NCBI RefSeq assembly: GCF_004022465.1
Contig: NZ_SAVA01000013.1
Span: forward strand, 1-64,000
From: Rhodobacter huangdaonensis
GTDB taxonomy: Bacteria; Pseudomonadota; Alphaproteobacteria; Rhodobacterales; Rhodobacteraceae
DNA: 64,000 bases
Direction: 5' to 3'
Shown: one piece after another, positions 43,994 to 51,541 of the stretch
Layout of the letters: each line of letters opens with the position of its first letter
Position numbering within the stretch: the stretch's first letter is position 1
The notes under the pieces: generated by a model
The model's input: the letters and a program-made list of their open reading frames with translations, nothing else
Database searches by the model: none
What the model was told of the DNA's origin: nothing
Position numbers and translations under genes: made by a program

Positions 43994-44100
43994 ATTCAAT
44001 GCCCGGGGTGCCGGGGAAAACATGGGCATGATGCCCCAACGACGCACCGTCCAACGCAGGCGGCGCAACACAAAGCAAAACGCAATTTCGGAGAAGACCC

Positions 44101-44520
44101 ATGCGTCACGCCCGCGGCTATCGCCGTCTGAACCGCACCGCCGAACACCGCAAAGCGCTGTTCGCCAACATGTCGGGCTCGCTGATCGAGCACGAACAGA
44201 TCAAGACCACCCTGCCGAAGGCGAAGGAACTGCACCCGGTCGTCGAGAAGCTGATCACCCTCGCCAAGCGCGGTGATCTGCACGCCCGTCGCCAGGCCGC
44301 GGCCATGCTGAAGGAAGACAAGGACGTCGCGAAGCTGTTCGACGTTCTCGCCGCGCGCTACAAGGACCGTCAGGGCGGCTACACCCGCGTCCTGAAGGCC
44401 GGCTTCCGCTATGGCGACATGGCGCCGATGGCGATCATCGAATTCGTCGACCGTGACCACTCGGCCAAGGGCGCTGCCGACAAGGCCCGCCTCGAGGCCG
44501 AAGAGGCCGCCGAAGACTGA
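44101..44520 (+). CDS. rplQ: 50S ribosomal protein L17
   Basis: 139 residues. MRHARGYRRLNRTAEHRKAL start, NMSGSLIEHEQIKTTLPKAK, VEKLITLAKRGDLHARRQAA and a C-terminal GGYTRVLKAGFRYGDMAPMAIIEFVD-type core, quoted in part. A longer acidic tail (AEEAAED) is usual in this group. GGAGA stands 6-10 bases before ATG 44101. Own promoter and a perfect terminator make it a single-gene unit downstream of rpoA. Confidence 0.98.
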   Translation: MRHARGYRRLNRTAEHRKALFANMSGSLIEHEQIKTTLPKAKELHPVVEKLITLAKRGDLHARRQAAAMLKEDKDVAKLFDVLAARYKDRQGGYTRVLKAGFRYGDMAPMAIIEFVDRDHSAKGAADKARLEAEEAAED

Positions 44521-44544
44521 TCCTTTCCCGCGAGGGAAGGCCGG

Positions 44545-44572
44545 AAATCCCGCCCCTTGGGCGGGATTTTTT
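44545..44572 (+). terminator. Rho-independent terminator after rplQ
   Basis: 10-bp stem AAATCCCGCC/GGCGGGATTT (44545-44554 with 44560-44569), loop of 5, and T6 in total at the 3' side. It separates the ribosomal genes from gtaR. Confidence 0.93.
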
Positions 44573-44588
44573 GTTTCCGGGCAATCAT

Positions 44589-44647
44589 GTTGATCGGCGC
44601 GATGGCCCCTCAAAGTTGATCGGCCGGATACAATTCCCAGTTGATTC
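44589..44647 (+). promoter_or_regulatory. gtaR upstream region with phased GTTGAT repeats
   Basis: GTTGATCGGC occurs at 44589-44598 and 44615-44624, and GTTGATTC at 44640-44647 (spacing 26 and 25 bases). A good -10, TACAAT, lies at 44629-44634 but lacks a -35 match, so activation or repression through the repeats is plausible. The regulator is unknown. Confidence 0.5.
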
Positions 44648-44661
44648 TTTTGCCGCGCGCC

Positions 44662-44675
44662 TGTCTAAAAAGACA
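44662..44675 (+). promoter_or_regulatory. Inverted repeat overlapping the gtaR start codon
   Basis: TGTCT-AAAA-AGACA, a perfect 5-bp inverted repeat whose last A is the first base of the gtaR ATG. No Shine-Dalgarno sequence is visible between it and the start. It could be an operator or an RNA hairpin limiting translation. Confidence 0.45.
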
Positions 44676-45286
44676 TGTCCATTCATGTCGACATCAACAA
44701 ATGCCTTGCCGAGCTTGGCCGTCTCGCACCGGACGGCTATTTCGTCGGCCTGCATATCCGCTTCGCCGCCCCGATCATGCAGTTCCAGACCTATCCCGAG
44801 GCCTGGAGCGAGCATTACACGCGCGAAGCCTATGCGCTGCGTGACCCGACCATCGCCTGGGGCTTCTCGACCGAGGGCGCCTCGCGCTGGAGCGAGTTCA
44901 CCCTGCCGGACCCGTTCAACATTCTCGGAGAGGCGCGGAAATTCGGCCTGAACTACGGGCTGACCGTCTCTTGCGGACCGATCAGCTCGCGCACGATCGC
45001 GAGCTTCACCCGCCGCGACCGGGAATTCACCAATGACGAGATTGTCGCGATCTCGCACCAGATCCGGCGACTGCATGACATTACACAGCCGCCGGAGAGC
45101 CTGACGAAGGCTCAGATCGAGGCCCTGCGGTGTATCGCTGCAGGGGACCGACATGCCGCTGCCGCTGCAAAACTCGGAATCTCGGAAAGCGCGCTCAAGG
45201 CCCGGCTCCTGTCTGCTCGGGAACGGCTGATGGCGCGCACCACTGCCGAAACCATTCAGAGAGCGAAGGAGTACCGGCTGCTGTAG
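44675..45286 (+). CDS. gtaR: LuxR-family quorum-sensing regulator GtaR
   Basis: 203 residues. N-terminal acyl-homoserine-lactone-binding domain with the family's Trp44, Tyr48, Asp57-Pro58, Trp72 and Gly95. The C-terminal helix-turn-helix runs about 143-185 (LTKAQIEALRCIAAGDRHAA). Paired with a LuxI synthase 52 bases downstream, as in the R. capsulatus gtaR-gtaI operon, where GtaR is reported to repress its own operon without signal and to affect gene transfer agent production (literature, from memory). No ribosome site is visible. The gene symbol rests on recognition of the pair, not a search. Confidence 0.85.
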   Translation: MSIHVDINKCLAELGRLAPDGYFVGLHIRFAAPIMQFQTYPEAWSEHYTREAYALRDPTIAWGFSTEGASRWSEFTLPDPFNILGEARKFGLNYGLTVSCGPISSRTIASFTRRDREFTNDEIVAISHQIRRLHDITQPPESLTKAQIEALRCIAAGDRHAAAAAKLGISESALKARLLSARERLMARTTAETIQRAKEYRLL

Positions 45287-45338
45287 GTCCCTTTGCAACG
45301 GTCCGCCCCGGGCATAGCTGCCAACCCGGAGAAAGACC

Positions 45339-45929
45339 ATGCAGACCACTACCCTGTCCTTTGCCAACATGCACAATTACGGCGAGCTTTTCGCAAACCT
45401 GTTTCGCGCACGGCGGCAAAGCTTCATCGTCCAGAAGAACTGGGACCTGCCCGAAGAGATGGGCATGGAGTTCGACCAGTACGACACCCCGCAAAGCCGC
45501 TGGATCGCGATCCACGACTTCGGCCACGTGCTGGCCGGTATGCGGCTGACGCCGACCACGGCGCGCTGCGGCATCTACAGCTACATGATCCGCGACGCGC
45601 AAAAGGGGCTGCTCGGCGGCTCCATCCCCTCCGATCTGCTCTTCGACGAGGCGCCCGTCTCGCCGCAGATCTGGGAGAGCACGCGGGTGTTCGTCTCGCA
45701 CGACATCCCGCAGAGCCTGCGCCGCAAGGTGCATTTCCGCCTCGCCGAAACGATGACCAGTGCCGCGCGTGAACTGGGCGCGACGAAGCTGATCGCGCTG
45801 ACCGCGGCGAACTGGCCGCGCTGGTACGGGCGCTGCGGCCTTGCCGCCGAAGCGATCGGCCGGCCGATGTTCATCGACGACGGCGATTATCAGTGCGTCT
45901 CGATCGACCTGAGCGGCAAGATGCACTGA
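45339..45929 (+). CDS. gtaI: Acyl-homoserine-lactone synthase GtaI (LuxI family)
   Basis: 196 residues. The LuxI invariant residues appear in order: Arg25, Phe29, Trp35, Glu44, Asp46, Asp49, Arg69, Glu113 and Arg116. The enzyme joins an acyl chain from acyl-ACP (or acyl-CoA) to S-adenosylmethionine. R. capsulatus GtaI makes mainly long-chain (C16) lactone by published work, which cannot be read from the sequence. ATG 45339 has GGAGAAAG at a good distance. A TTCG-looped hairpin lies 19 bases after its stop (45948-45965), between gtaI and rarA. Confidence 0.88.
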   Translation: MQTTTLSFANMHNYGELFANLFRARRQSFIVQKNWDLPEEMGMEFDQYDTPQSRWIAIHDFGHVLAGMRLTPTTARCGIYSYMIRDAQKGLLGGSIPSDLLFDEAPVSPQIWESTRVFVSHDIPQSLRRKVHFRLAETMTSAARELGATKLIALTAANWPRWYGRCGLAAEAIGRPMFIDDGDYQCVSIDLSGKMH

Positions 45930-46017
45930 GCGGCTCCGATGCGGGGGCGGGCCTTCGGGCCCGCTCCGATCCGGCCCCCCTTCCGTCCCCGGCCCGGGGG
46001 CGATACTGTGGGCCACC

Positions 46018-47328
46018 ATGTCCGACCTTTTCGACAGCCCCTCCCAGGAGCCCGCGCGCGAGGCGCCGCGCCCGCTCGCGGACAAGATCCGTCCGCAACA
46101 CCTCTCTGAGGTGATCGGGCAGGAGCATGTGCTTGGCCCCGAGGCGCCGCTTGGCGCGATGCTGGCGGCGGGATCGCTGTCGTCGATCATCCTGTGGGGC
46201 CCGCCCGGCGTCGGCAAGACGACGATCGCCCGGCTTCTGGCGTCCGAAACCGACCGCGCCTTCGTGCAGATCTCGGCGATCTTCACCGGCGTGCCGGAGC
46301 TGCGCAAGGTGTTCGAGACGGCAAAGCTGCGCTTCTCGCAGGGCAAGGGCACGCTGCTCTTCGTCGACGAGATCCACCGCTTCAACAAGGCGCAGCAGGA
46401 CAGTTTCCTGCCCTACATGGAGGATGGCACCATCCTTCTGGTGGGCGCCACCACCGAGAACCCGAGCTTCGAGCTGAACGCCGCCGTGCTGTCGCGCGCG
46501 CAGGTGCTGATCCTCGAGCGGCTGAGCCTGGCAAGCCTCGAGCGCCTCGCGCAGCGCGCCGAGAAGGCGCTCGGCCGGGCGCTGCCGCTCAAGGCACCGG
46601 CGCGCGAGGCGCTGCTCGAGATGGCCGATGGCGACGGGCGGGCGCTGTTGAACCTGATCGAGCAGGTGATGGCCTGGAAGATCGCGGCGCCGCTTGACAC
46701 CGAGGCGCTGTCGGCGCGGCTGATGCGGCGGGCGGCGAAATACGACAAGTCGGGCGACGAGCATTACAACCTGATCTCGGCGCTGCACAAATCGGTGCGG
46801 GGGTCCGATCCGGATGCGGCGCTCTACTGGTATGCGCGGATGCTCGAGGGCGGCGAGGACCCGCGCTATCTTGCCCGGCGGCTGGTGCGGATGGCGGTCG
46901 AGGATATCGCCCTTGCCGATCCGCAGGCGCAGACCGTGTGCCTGCACGCCTGGGAAACCTACGAGCGCCTCGGCTCGCCCGAGGGCGAGCTCGCGCTTGC
47001 CCAGGCGGTGATCTATCTTGCGCTCGCACCGAAATCGAACGCCGGCTACATCGCCTACAAGGCGGCGCGGGCGGCGGCGAAGAAGACAGGTTCGGAACCG
47101 CCGCCGCGCCACATCCTGAACGCGCCGACGCGGCTGATGGAAGAACAGGGCTTCGGCGCCGGCTATCAATACGACCACGACGCCGAGGACGGCTTCTCGG
47201 GGCAGAACTACTTCCCCGAGACGATGAAGCGGCCGATCTTCTATGCGCCGGTCGAGCGCGGCTTCGAGCGCGAGCTGAAGAAGCGCGTCGACTGGTTCGC
47301 GAAGCTGCGCGACAAGCGCAAAACTTGA
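46018..47328 (+). CDS. rarA: Replication-associated recombination ATPase RarA (MgsA)
   Basis: 436 residues. AAA+ domain with Walker A GPPGVGKTT (61-69), Walker B LLFVDEIH with Asp117-Glu118, sensor region GATTENPSFE, then the RarA-specific C-terminal part with DKSGDEHYNLISALHKSVRG and QGFGAGYQYDHDAEDGFSGQ tracts. It is a clamp-loader-like tetramer acting at stalled forks. No convincing ribosome site precedes ATG 46018. It starts a same-strand run with crcB, rluA-type, HAD and ATP12. Confidence 0.95.
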   Translation: MSDLFDSPSQEPAREAPRPLADKIRPQHLSEVIGQEHVLGPEAPLGAMLAAGSLSSIILWGPPGVGKTTIARLLASETDRAFVQISAIFTGVPELRKVFETAKLRFSQGKGTLLFVDEIHRFNKAQQDSFLPYMEDGTILLVGATTENPSFELNAAVLSRAQVLILERLSLASLERLAQRAEKALGRALPLKAPAREALLEMADGDGRALLNLIEQVMAWKIAAPLDTEALSARLMRRAAKYDKSGDEHYNLISALHKSVRGSDPDAALYWYARMLEGGEDPRYLARRLVRMAVEDIALADPQAQTVCLHAWETYERLGSPEGELALAQAVIYLALAPKSNAGYIAYKAARAAAKKTGSEPPPRHILNAPTRLMEEQGFGAGYQYDHDAEDGFSGQNYFPETMKRPIFYAPVERGFERELKKRVDWFAKLRDKRKT

Positions 47329-47372
47329 CATTCCGCCCCCCGGAGGCTTTGAGGGCGGCAAAGGAGAGACCG

Positions 47373-47753
47373 ATGCTGTCCACCGTTTTCCAGGTCGCGC
47401 TCGGAGGGGCCATCGGCGCCTCGGCGCGCTACCTCTCGGGCGTGGCGATCCTGCGTTCGTTCGGTCCGCAGACGATTCCGCTCGGGGTGATCTTCGTGAA
47501 CATCCTCGGCTCCTTCGTCATGGGGGCGCTGGTGACCTTCCTGGGGCAGAAGGAATTGACGCACTGGAACGCCTTTCTCGCGACGGGCATTCTCGGTGGC
47601 TTCACCACCTTCTCCTCCTTCTCGCTCGAGGCCTGGACGCTGATCGAGCGGGGCGATGTGGGCCATGCGGCCTTTTATGTGTTTGCCTCCGTGGGCGCGG
47701 CGCTGGCCGGTCTGATCTTCGGGGTGCATCTGATGAGATGGGTATTGGCATGA
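47373..47753 (+). CDS. crcB: Fluoride channel CrcB/Fluc
   Basis: 126 residues, four membrane helices. GGAIGASARYL (11-21), VNILGSFVMGAL, and the break motif GGFTTFSSFSLE match Fluc channels, which work as antiparallel dimers to expel fluoride. AAAGGAGA before ATG 47373. No fluoride riboswitch fits the 44-base gap to rarA. The stop overlaps the next start (ATGA). Confidence 0.96.
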   Translation: MLSTVFQVALGGAIGASARYLSGVAILRSFGPQTIPLGVIFVNILGSFVMGALVTFLGQKELTHWNAFLATGILGGFTTFSSFSLEAWTLIERGDVGHAAFYVFASVGAALAGLIFGVHLMRWVLA

Positions 47754-48811
47754 GCGCTGTGCAGACGATCCGGGTGACCGAGGCCGAGGGCGAAAGCCGC
47801 CTCGACCGCTGGCTGAAGAAGCACTTCCCGCAGCTGACGCAGGGTGCGATCGAGAAGATGTGCCGCAAGGGCGAGCTGCGCGTCGATGGCGGCCGGGTCA
47901 AGGCGAACAGCCGCGTCGCGCCGGGGCAGGAGGTGCGGGTGCCGCCGCTGCCCGACGCCGCCGCGCTGCTGCGCCGCGCCGACGAGCGCCGCGAGGGGCT
48001 GCAGATCTCGGATGCCGATGCCGAGATGATCCAGTCCTGCGTGCTGTGGAAAGACGAGCACATCATCGCGCTGAACAAGCCGCCGGGGCTGCCCTCTCAG
48101 GGCGGCTCGGGGCAGGGCGACCGGCATGTCGACGGTCTGCTCGATGCGCTGCGCTTCGGCTACAAGGACCGGCCGAAGATGGTGCACCGGCTCGACAAGG
48201 ACACCTCGGGCGTGCTGCTGATCGCGCGCACCGACCGCATCGCGCGGCATCTGTCCGAGGCCTTCCGGCTGAAGACCACGCGCAAGATCTATTGGGCGGC
48301 GGTCGCCGGTGTGCCGAACCCGAAGATGGGCACGGTGCGCTATGGCCTCGTCAAGGCGCCGGGTCATGGCCGCGGCGGCGAGGGCGAGAAGATGATCTGC
48401 ATCCACCCCTCGAAGGTCGACGCGACCGAGGGGGCGAAACGCGCCACCACCGATTATGCCGTGCTCGATTCGCTCGGCACGCGGGTGAGCTGGGTCGCGC
48501 TGGTGCCGATCACCGGCCGCACCCACCAGCTGCGCGCGCACATGGCCGAGATGGGCCATCCGATCATCGGCGACGGCAAATATGGCGGCTCGGGGCAGGA
48601 GAACCTGGGCGACGGCTGGGGCGCACAGCTCGGCGGCGAGATCTCGCGCAAGCTGCACCTGCATGCGCGCCAGATCAGCTTCGACCACCCGATCACCAAG
48701 AAGCGCATCACCGTGGTCGCGCCCTTGCCCGATCACATGAAGCGCACCTGGAAGACGCTCGGCTGGTACGAGAACGACGTGCCCGCCGACCCGTTCGAGG
48801 AGCTTGAATGA
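47750..48811 (+). CDS. RluA-family 23S rRNA pseudouridine synthase
   Basis: 353 residues. N-terminal S4 RNA-binding domain (about 15-75, with RLDRWLKKHFPQLTQGAIEK), then the catalytic domain with HRLDKDTSG (146-154) and catalytic Asp149. The C-terminal GRTHQLRAHMAEMGHPIIGD is also typical. The S4 domain and length fit RluC-type enzymes that modify 23S rRNA positions, though the exact sites need a closer comparison. ATG 47750 overlaps the crcB stop; an alternative ATG at 47738 is possible. The stop overlaps the HAD start (ATGA). Confidence 0.93.
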   Translation: MSAVQTIRVTEAEGESRLDRWLKKHFPQLTQGAIEKMCRKGELRVDGGRVKANSRVAPGQEVRVPPLPDAAALLRRADERREGLQISDADAEMIQSCVLWKDEHIIALNKPPGLPSQGGSGQGDRHVDGLLDALRFGYKDRPKMVHRLDKDTSGVLLIARTDRIARHLSEAFRLKTTRKIYWAAVAGVPNPKMGTVRYGLVKAPGHGRGGEGEKMICIHPSKVDATEGAKRATTDYAVLDSLGTRVSWVALVPITGRTHQLRAHMAEMGHPIIGDGKYGGSGQENLGDGWGAQLGGEISRKLHLHARQISFDHPITKKRITVVAPLPDHMKRTWKTLGWYENDVPADPFEELE

Positions 48812-49473
48812 AGCTCGTCATCTTCGACGTCGACGGCACGCTCTCGGACAGCGCGGCGCAGATCTGCGCCTCGATGGACTGGGGCTTCTCGCAGCTTGGC
48901 CTGCCGGTGCCCTCGCGCGCCGCGACGCTGTCGATTGTCGGGCTGTCGCTGCCCGAGGCGGTGGCGCGGCTGGTGCCCGAGCTGCCCGCGGCGACGCGCG
49001 CCGAGATCGTCGAGTTCTACAAGAAAAGCTATCAGGACCGCCGCATCGCGCAGCCGGCGCCGCTGTTTGCCGGCGCGGCCGAGACGCTTGACCGGCTGTC
49101 CGGGCGCGAAGACCTGCTGCTGGGCGTGGCGACGGGCAAGTCGCGGCGCGGGCTTGACGCGCTGCTGGCGCATCACGGGCTTGCCGGCACCTTCTTCACC
49201 CGGCAGGTGGCGGACGATCACCCCTCGAAGCCGCATCCGTCGATGGTGCTGACGGCGCTCGCCGATGCCGGTGCCGATCCGGCCGAGGCGGTGATGATCG
49301 GCGACACCACCTATGACATCGAGATGGGGCGCGCCGCGGGCGTGGCCACCATCGGCGTGCGCTGGGGCTATCACCCGGCCGAGGATCTTGTGGCCGCCGG
49401 TGCCGACCGGCTGGTCGGGGATTTCGCCGCGCTCGAGGCGGCGGTGGACGAGCTTCTGGGAGGATGCGCATGA
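48808..49473 (+). CDS. HAD-superfamily hydrolase (phosphoglycolate phosphatase-like)
   Basis: 221 residues. Motif I DVDGTLSDS (7-15) with nucleophile Asp7, motif II Thr in VATGKSRRG (about 108-116), Lys in SKPHPSM, and motif IV MIGDTTYDIEMG. An alpha-helical cap between I and II marks subfamily IA. The substrate is unknown; Gph or nucleotidase activity are options. Overlaps both neighbours by 4 bases, so it is co-translated with the pseudouridine synthase and ATP12 genes. Confidence 0.9.
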   Translation: MKLVIFDVDGTLSDSAAQICASMDWGFSQLGLPVPSRAATLSIVGLSLPEAVARLVPELPAATRAEIVEFYKKSYQDRRIAQPAPLFAGAAETLDRLSGREDLLLGVATGKSRRGLDALLAHHGLAGTFFTRQVADDHPSKPHPSMVLTALADAGADPAEAVMIGDTTYDIEMGRAAGVATIGVRWGYHPAEDLVAAGADRLVGDFAALEAAVDELLGGCA

Positions 49474-50183
49474 GTGGCTGGGCACCGAAACGGTTCTGGA
49501 CATCGGCCGAGGTCGCCGAGGCGCCGGGCGGCTTTGCCGTCACCCTCGACGGGCGGCATGTGAAGACCCCGGCGAAGGCGCCGCTCGTCGTGCCGAGCCG
49601 GGCGCTCGCCGAGGCGATCGCGCGTGAATGGCAGGCGCAGGACGAGAAGATCGACCCGGCGACGATGCCGGTGACCCGCGGCGCCAATGCCGCGATCGAC
49701 AAGGTGCGGACCCAGCACGCCGAGGTTGCCGCACTGATCGCCGACTATGGCGGCACCGACCTTCTGTGCTATCGCGCCGAGGCCCCGCGCGAGCTGGTGG
49801 CGCGGCAATCCGCGCACTGGGACCCGCTTCTCGACTGGGCCGAGGCGGCGCTTGGCGCGCGGCTGGCGGTGACGCAGGGCGTGGTGCCGGTGGCGCAGCC
49901 CGAGGCGACGCTGGCGGCGCTTTCGGCCCGCGTCGCGGCGATGGACGAATGGCAGCTTGCCGCGCTGCATGACCTCGTCGGCCTTACCGGCTCGCTCGTT
50001 CTGGGCCTTGCGGTGGCCGAGGGCCGGCTGACGGCGGACGAGGCCTGGACGATCGCGCAGATCGACGAGGCCTGGCAGGCCGAGCAATGGGGCGCCGACG
50101 ACGAGGCCGCCGCGCATGCCGACCGCAAGCGCGCAGCGCTGCTCGATGCCGAACGATTCTGGCGGATGCGTCACGCGCTTTAG
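49470..50183 (+). CDS. ATP12-family F1-ATPase assembly chaperone
   Basis: 237 residues. N-terminal KRFWTSAEVAEAPGGFAVTL and LDGRHVKTPAKAPLVVP are typical of ATP12, which chaperones the F1 alpha subunit in mitochondria and alphaproteobacteria. REWQAQDEKIDPATMPVTR and ADYGGTDLLCYRAEAP follow. The start is ATG 49470, because GGGAGG (49458-49463) sits directly against the in-frame ATG 49464 but 6 bases before 49470. The stop of the HAD gene overlaps it (ATGA). Confidence 0.93.
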   Translation: MSGWAPKRFWTSAEVAEAPGGFAVTLDGRHVKTPAKAPLVVPSRALAEAIAREWQAQDEKIDPATMPVTRGANAAIDKVRTQHAEVAALIADYGGTDLLCYRAEAPRELVARQSAHWDPLLDWAEAALGARLAVTQGVVPVAQPEATLAALSARVAAMDEWQLAALHDLVGLTGSLVLGLAVAEGRLTADEAWTIAQIDEAWQAEQWGADDEAAAHADRKRAALLDAERFWRMRHAL

Positions 50184-50296
50184 GGCGCGGCACCGCCGGC
50201 GGGCCATTCGCGCCCATCTTTCGCTCATGTGCCTGAGTTTTGGGCAGGCGACGCGGCGGCGTCGTTCAACTCCTCTTGACCTTTTTTGATGCTTCG

Positions 50297-50310
50297 GACC
50301 AAACTTGGTC
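50297..50310 (+). promoter_or_regulatory. Palindrome upstream of bztA (operator candidate)
   Basis: GACCAA-AC-TTGGTC, a perfect 6-bp inverted repeat 88 bases before the bztA start. TTGACC at 50276-50281 could be a -35, but no convincing -10 follows at 16-18 bases. It may bind a regulator of amino-acid or nitrogen uptake. Confidence 0.45.
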
Positions 50311-50397
50311 ACTGGGGGCGACCCCCAAATAACGTTCCAGACCCCACAGGGGCACTTTTGCCGCCGTCCGCTGGCGGAAACTCAGGAAGAGGTACAC

Positions 50398-51414
50398 ATG
50401 AAGAAATCGGTATTCTTCGGCACGCTGATGGCGGCCGGTCTGACCGCGGGCATCGCTTCGGCGACCACGCTCGAGGACGTCAAGGCCCGCGGCGTGCTGA
50501 ACTGCGGCGTGAACACCGGCCTCGTGGGCTTCGCCGCTCCCGATGCCAACGGCAACTGGTCTGGCTTCGACGTCGCGATCTGCAAGGCCGTCGCGGCCGC
50601 GGTCCTGGGCGACCCGACGAAGGTCAAATACGTGCCGACCACCGGCCAGACCCGCTTCACCGCGCTGACCTCGGGCGAGGTCGACCTGCTTTCCCGCAAC
50701 AGCACCTGGACCTTCTCGCGCGATACCGACCTGAAGATGGATTTCGCCGGCGTGAACTACTACGACGGCCAGGGCTTCATGGTGCGCAAGGACAGCGGCA
50801 TCACCTCCGCCAAGGAGCTCGACGGCGCCTCGGTCTGCATCCAGACCGGCACCACCACCGAGATGAACCTCGCCGACTATTTCAAGGCGAACAACATGAC
50901 CTATCAGCCGATCGCGGTTGATTCGAACGCCGAAGGCGAACAGCAGTATCTGGCCGGCGCCTGCGACGCCTATACCACCGACGCCTCGGGCCTGGCCGCC
51001 ACCCGCGCCGCCTATGCCGATCCGGAAAACCACGTCATCCTGCCGGAAATCATCTCGAAGGAACCGCTCGGGCCGGCCGTGCGCCATGGCGACAACCAGT
51101 GGGGCGACATCGTGCGCTGGACCCTCTTCGCGCTGATCGCGGCGGAGGAATACGGCATCACCTCGGCCAATATCGACGAGCTCGCCAAGGGCACCGAGAA
51201 CCCGGAGATCAACCGCATCCTCGGCGTCGACGGCGATCTCGGGCCGATGACCGGTCTCGAGAAGGACTGGGCCGTGAAGGCGATCAAGGCCGGCGGCAAC
51301 TATGGCGAGATCTTCGCCGCCACCATCGGCGAGTCGACCCCGATCGGTCTCGCCCGTGGTCTGAACGCGCAGTGGACCCAGGGCGGGCTGATGTACGCCC
51401 CGCCGTTCCGCTGA
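50398..51414 (+). CDS. bztA: Glutamate/glutamine/aspartate/asparagine ABC transporter, binding protein
   Basis: 338 residues. Signal peptide MKKSVFFGTLMAAGLTAGIASA (1-22, quoted as its N-terminus MKKSVFFGTLMAAG), then a family 3 solute-binding fold with GVLNCGVNTGLVGFAAPD and RNSTWTFSRDTDLKMDFAG. Polar-amino-acid binding proteins of the AapJ/BztA group are this long (most others are near 260). It delivers substrate to BztB/BztC in the periplasm. ATG 50398 has AGGAAGAGG. A hairpin after the stop probably keeps bztA mRNA in excess over the permease genes. Confidence 0.93.
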   Translation: MKKSVFFGTLMAAGLTAGIASATTLEDVKARGVLNCGVNTGLVGFAAPDANGNWSGFDVAICKAVAAAVLGDPTKVKYVPTTGQTRFTALTSGEVDLLSRNSTWTFSRDTDLKMDFAGVNYYDGQGFMVRKDSGITSAKELDGASVCIQTGTTTEMNLADYFKANNMTYQPIAVDSNAEGEQQYLAGACDAYTTDASGLAATRAAYADPENHVILPEIISKEPLGPAVRHGDNQWGDIVRWTLFALIAAEEYGITSANIDELAKGTENPEINRILGVDGDLGPMTGLEKDWAVKAIKAGGNYGEIFAATIGESTPIGLARGLNAQWTQGGLMYAPPFR

Positions 51415-51427
51415 GCCAGCACTCGCA

Positions 51428-51452
51428 AGGGGCGTCGCACCGCGGCGCCCCT
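51428..51452 (+). promoter_or_regulatory. Hairpin between bztA and bztB (attenuator/stabiliser)
   Basis: AGGGGCG (51428-51434) pairs with CGCCCCT (51446-51452). No T run. The usual place for a structure that favours binding-protein over permease expression. Confidence 0.6.
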
Positions 51453-51541
51453 CTGCCATGAAAAGCAAACCTGCCGGCGGGGCCTGACCCCACCTCACAC
51501 GGGCAAAAGCCCGGACACCGGACAGGAACAGGGGATACACC

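Noticed and set aside
47329..47372. Fluoride riboswitch before crcB
   Set aside because: The gap to rarA is only 44 bases and lacks the conserved crcB-motif sequence.
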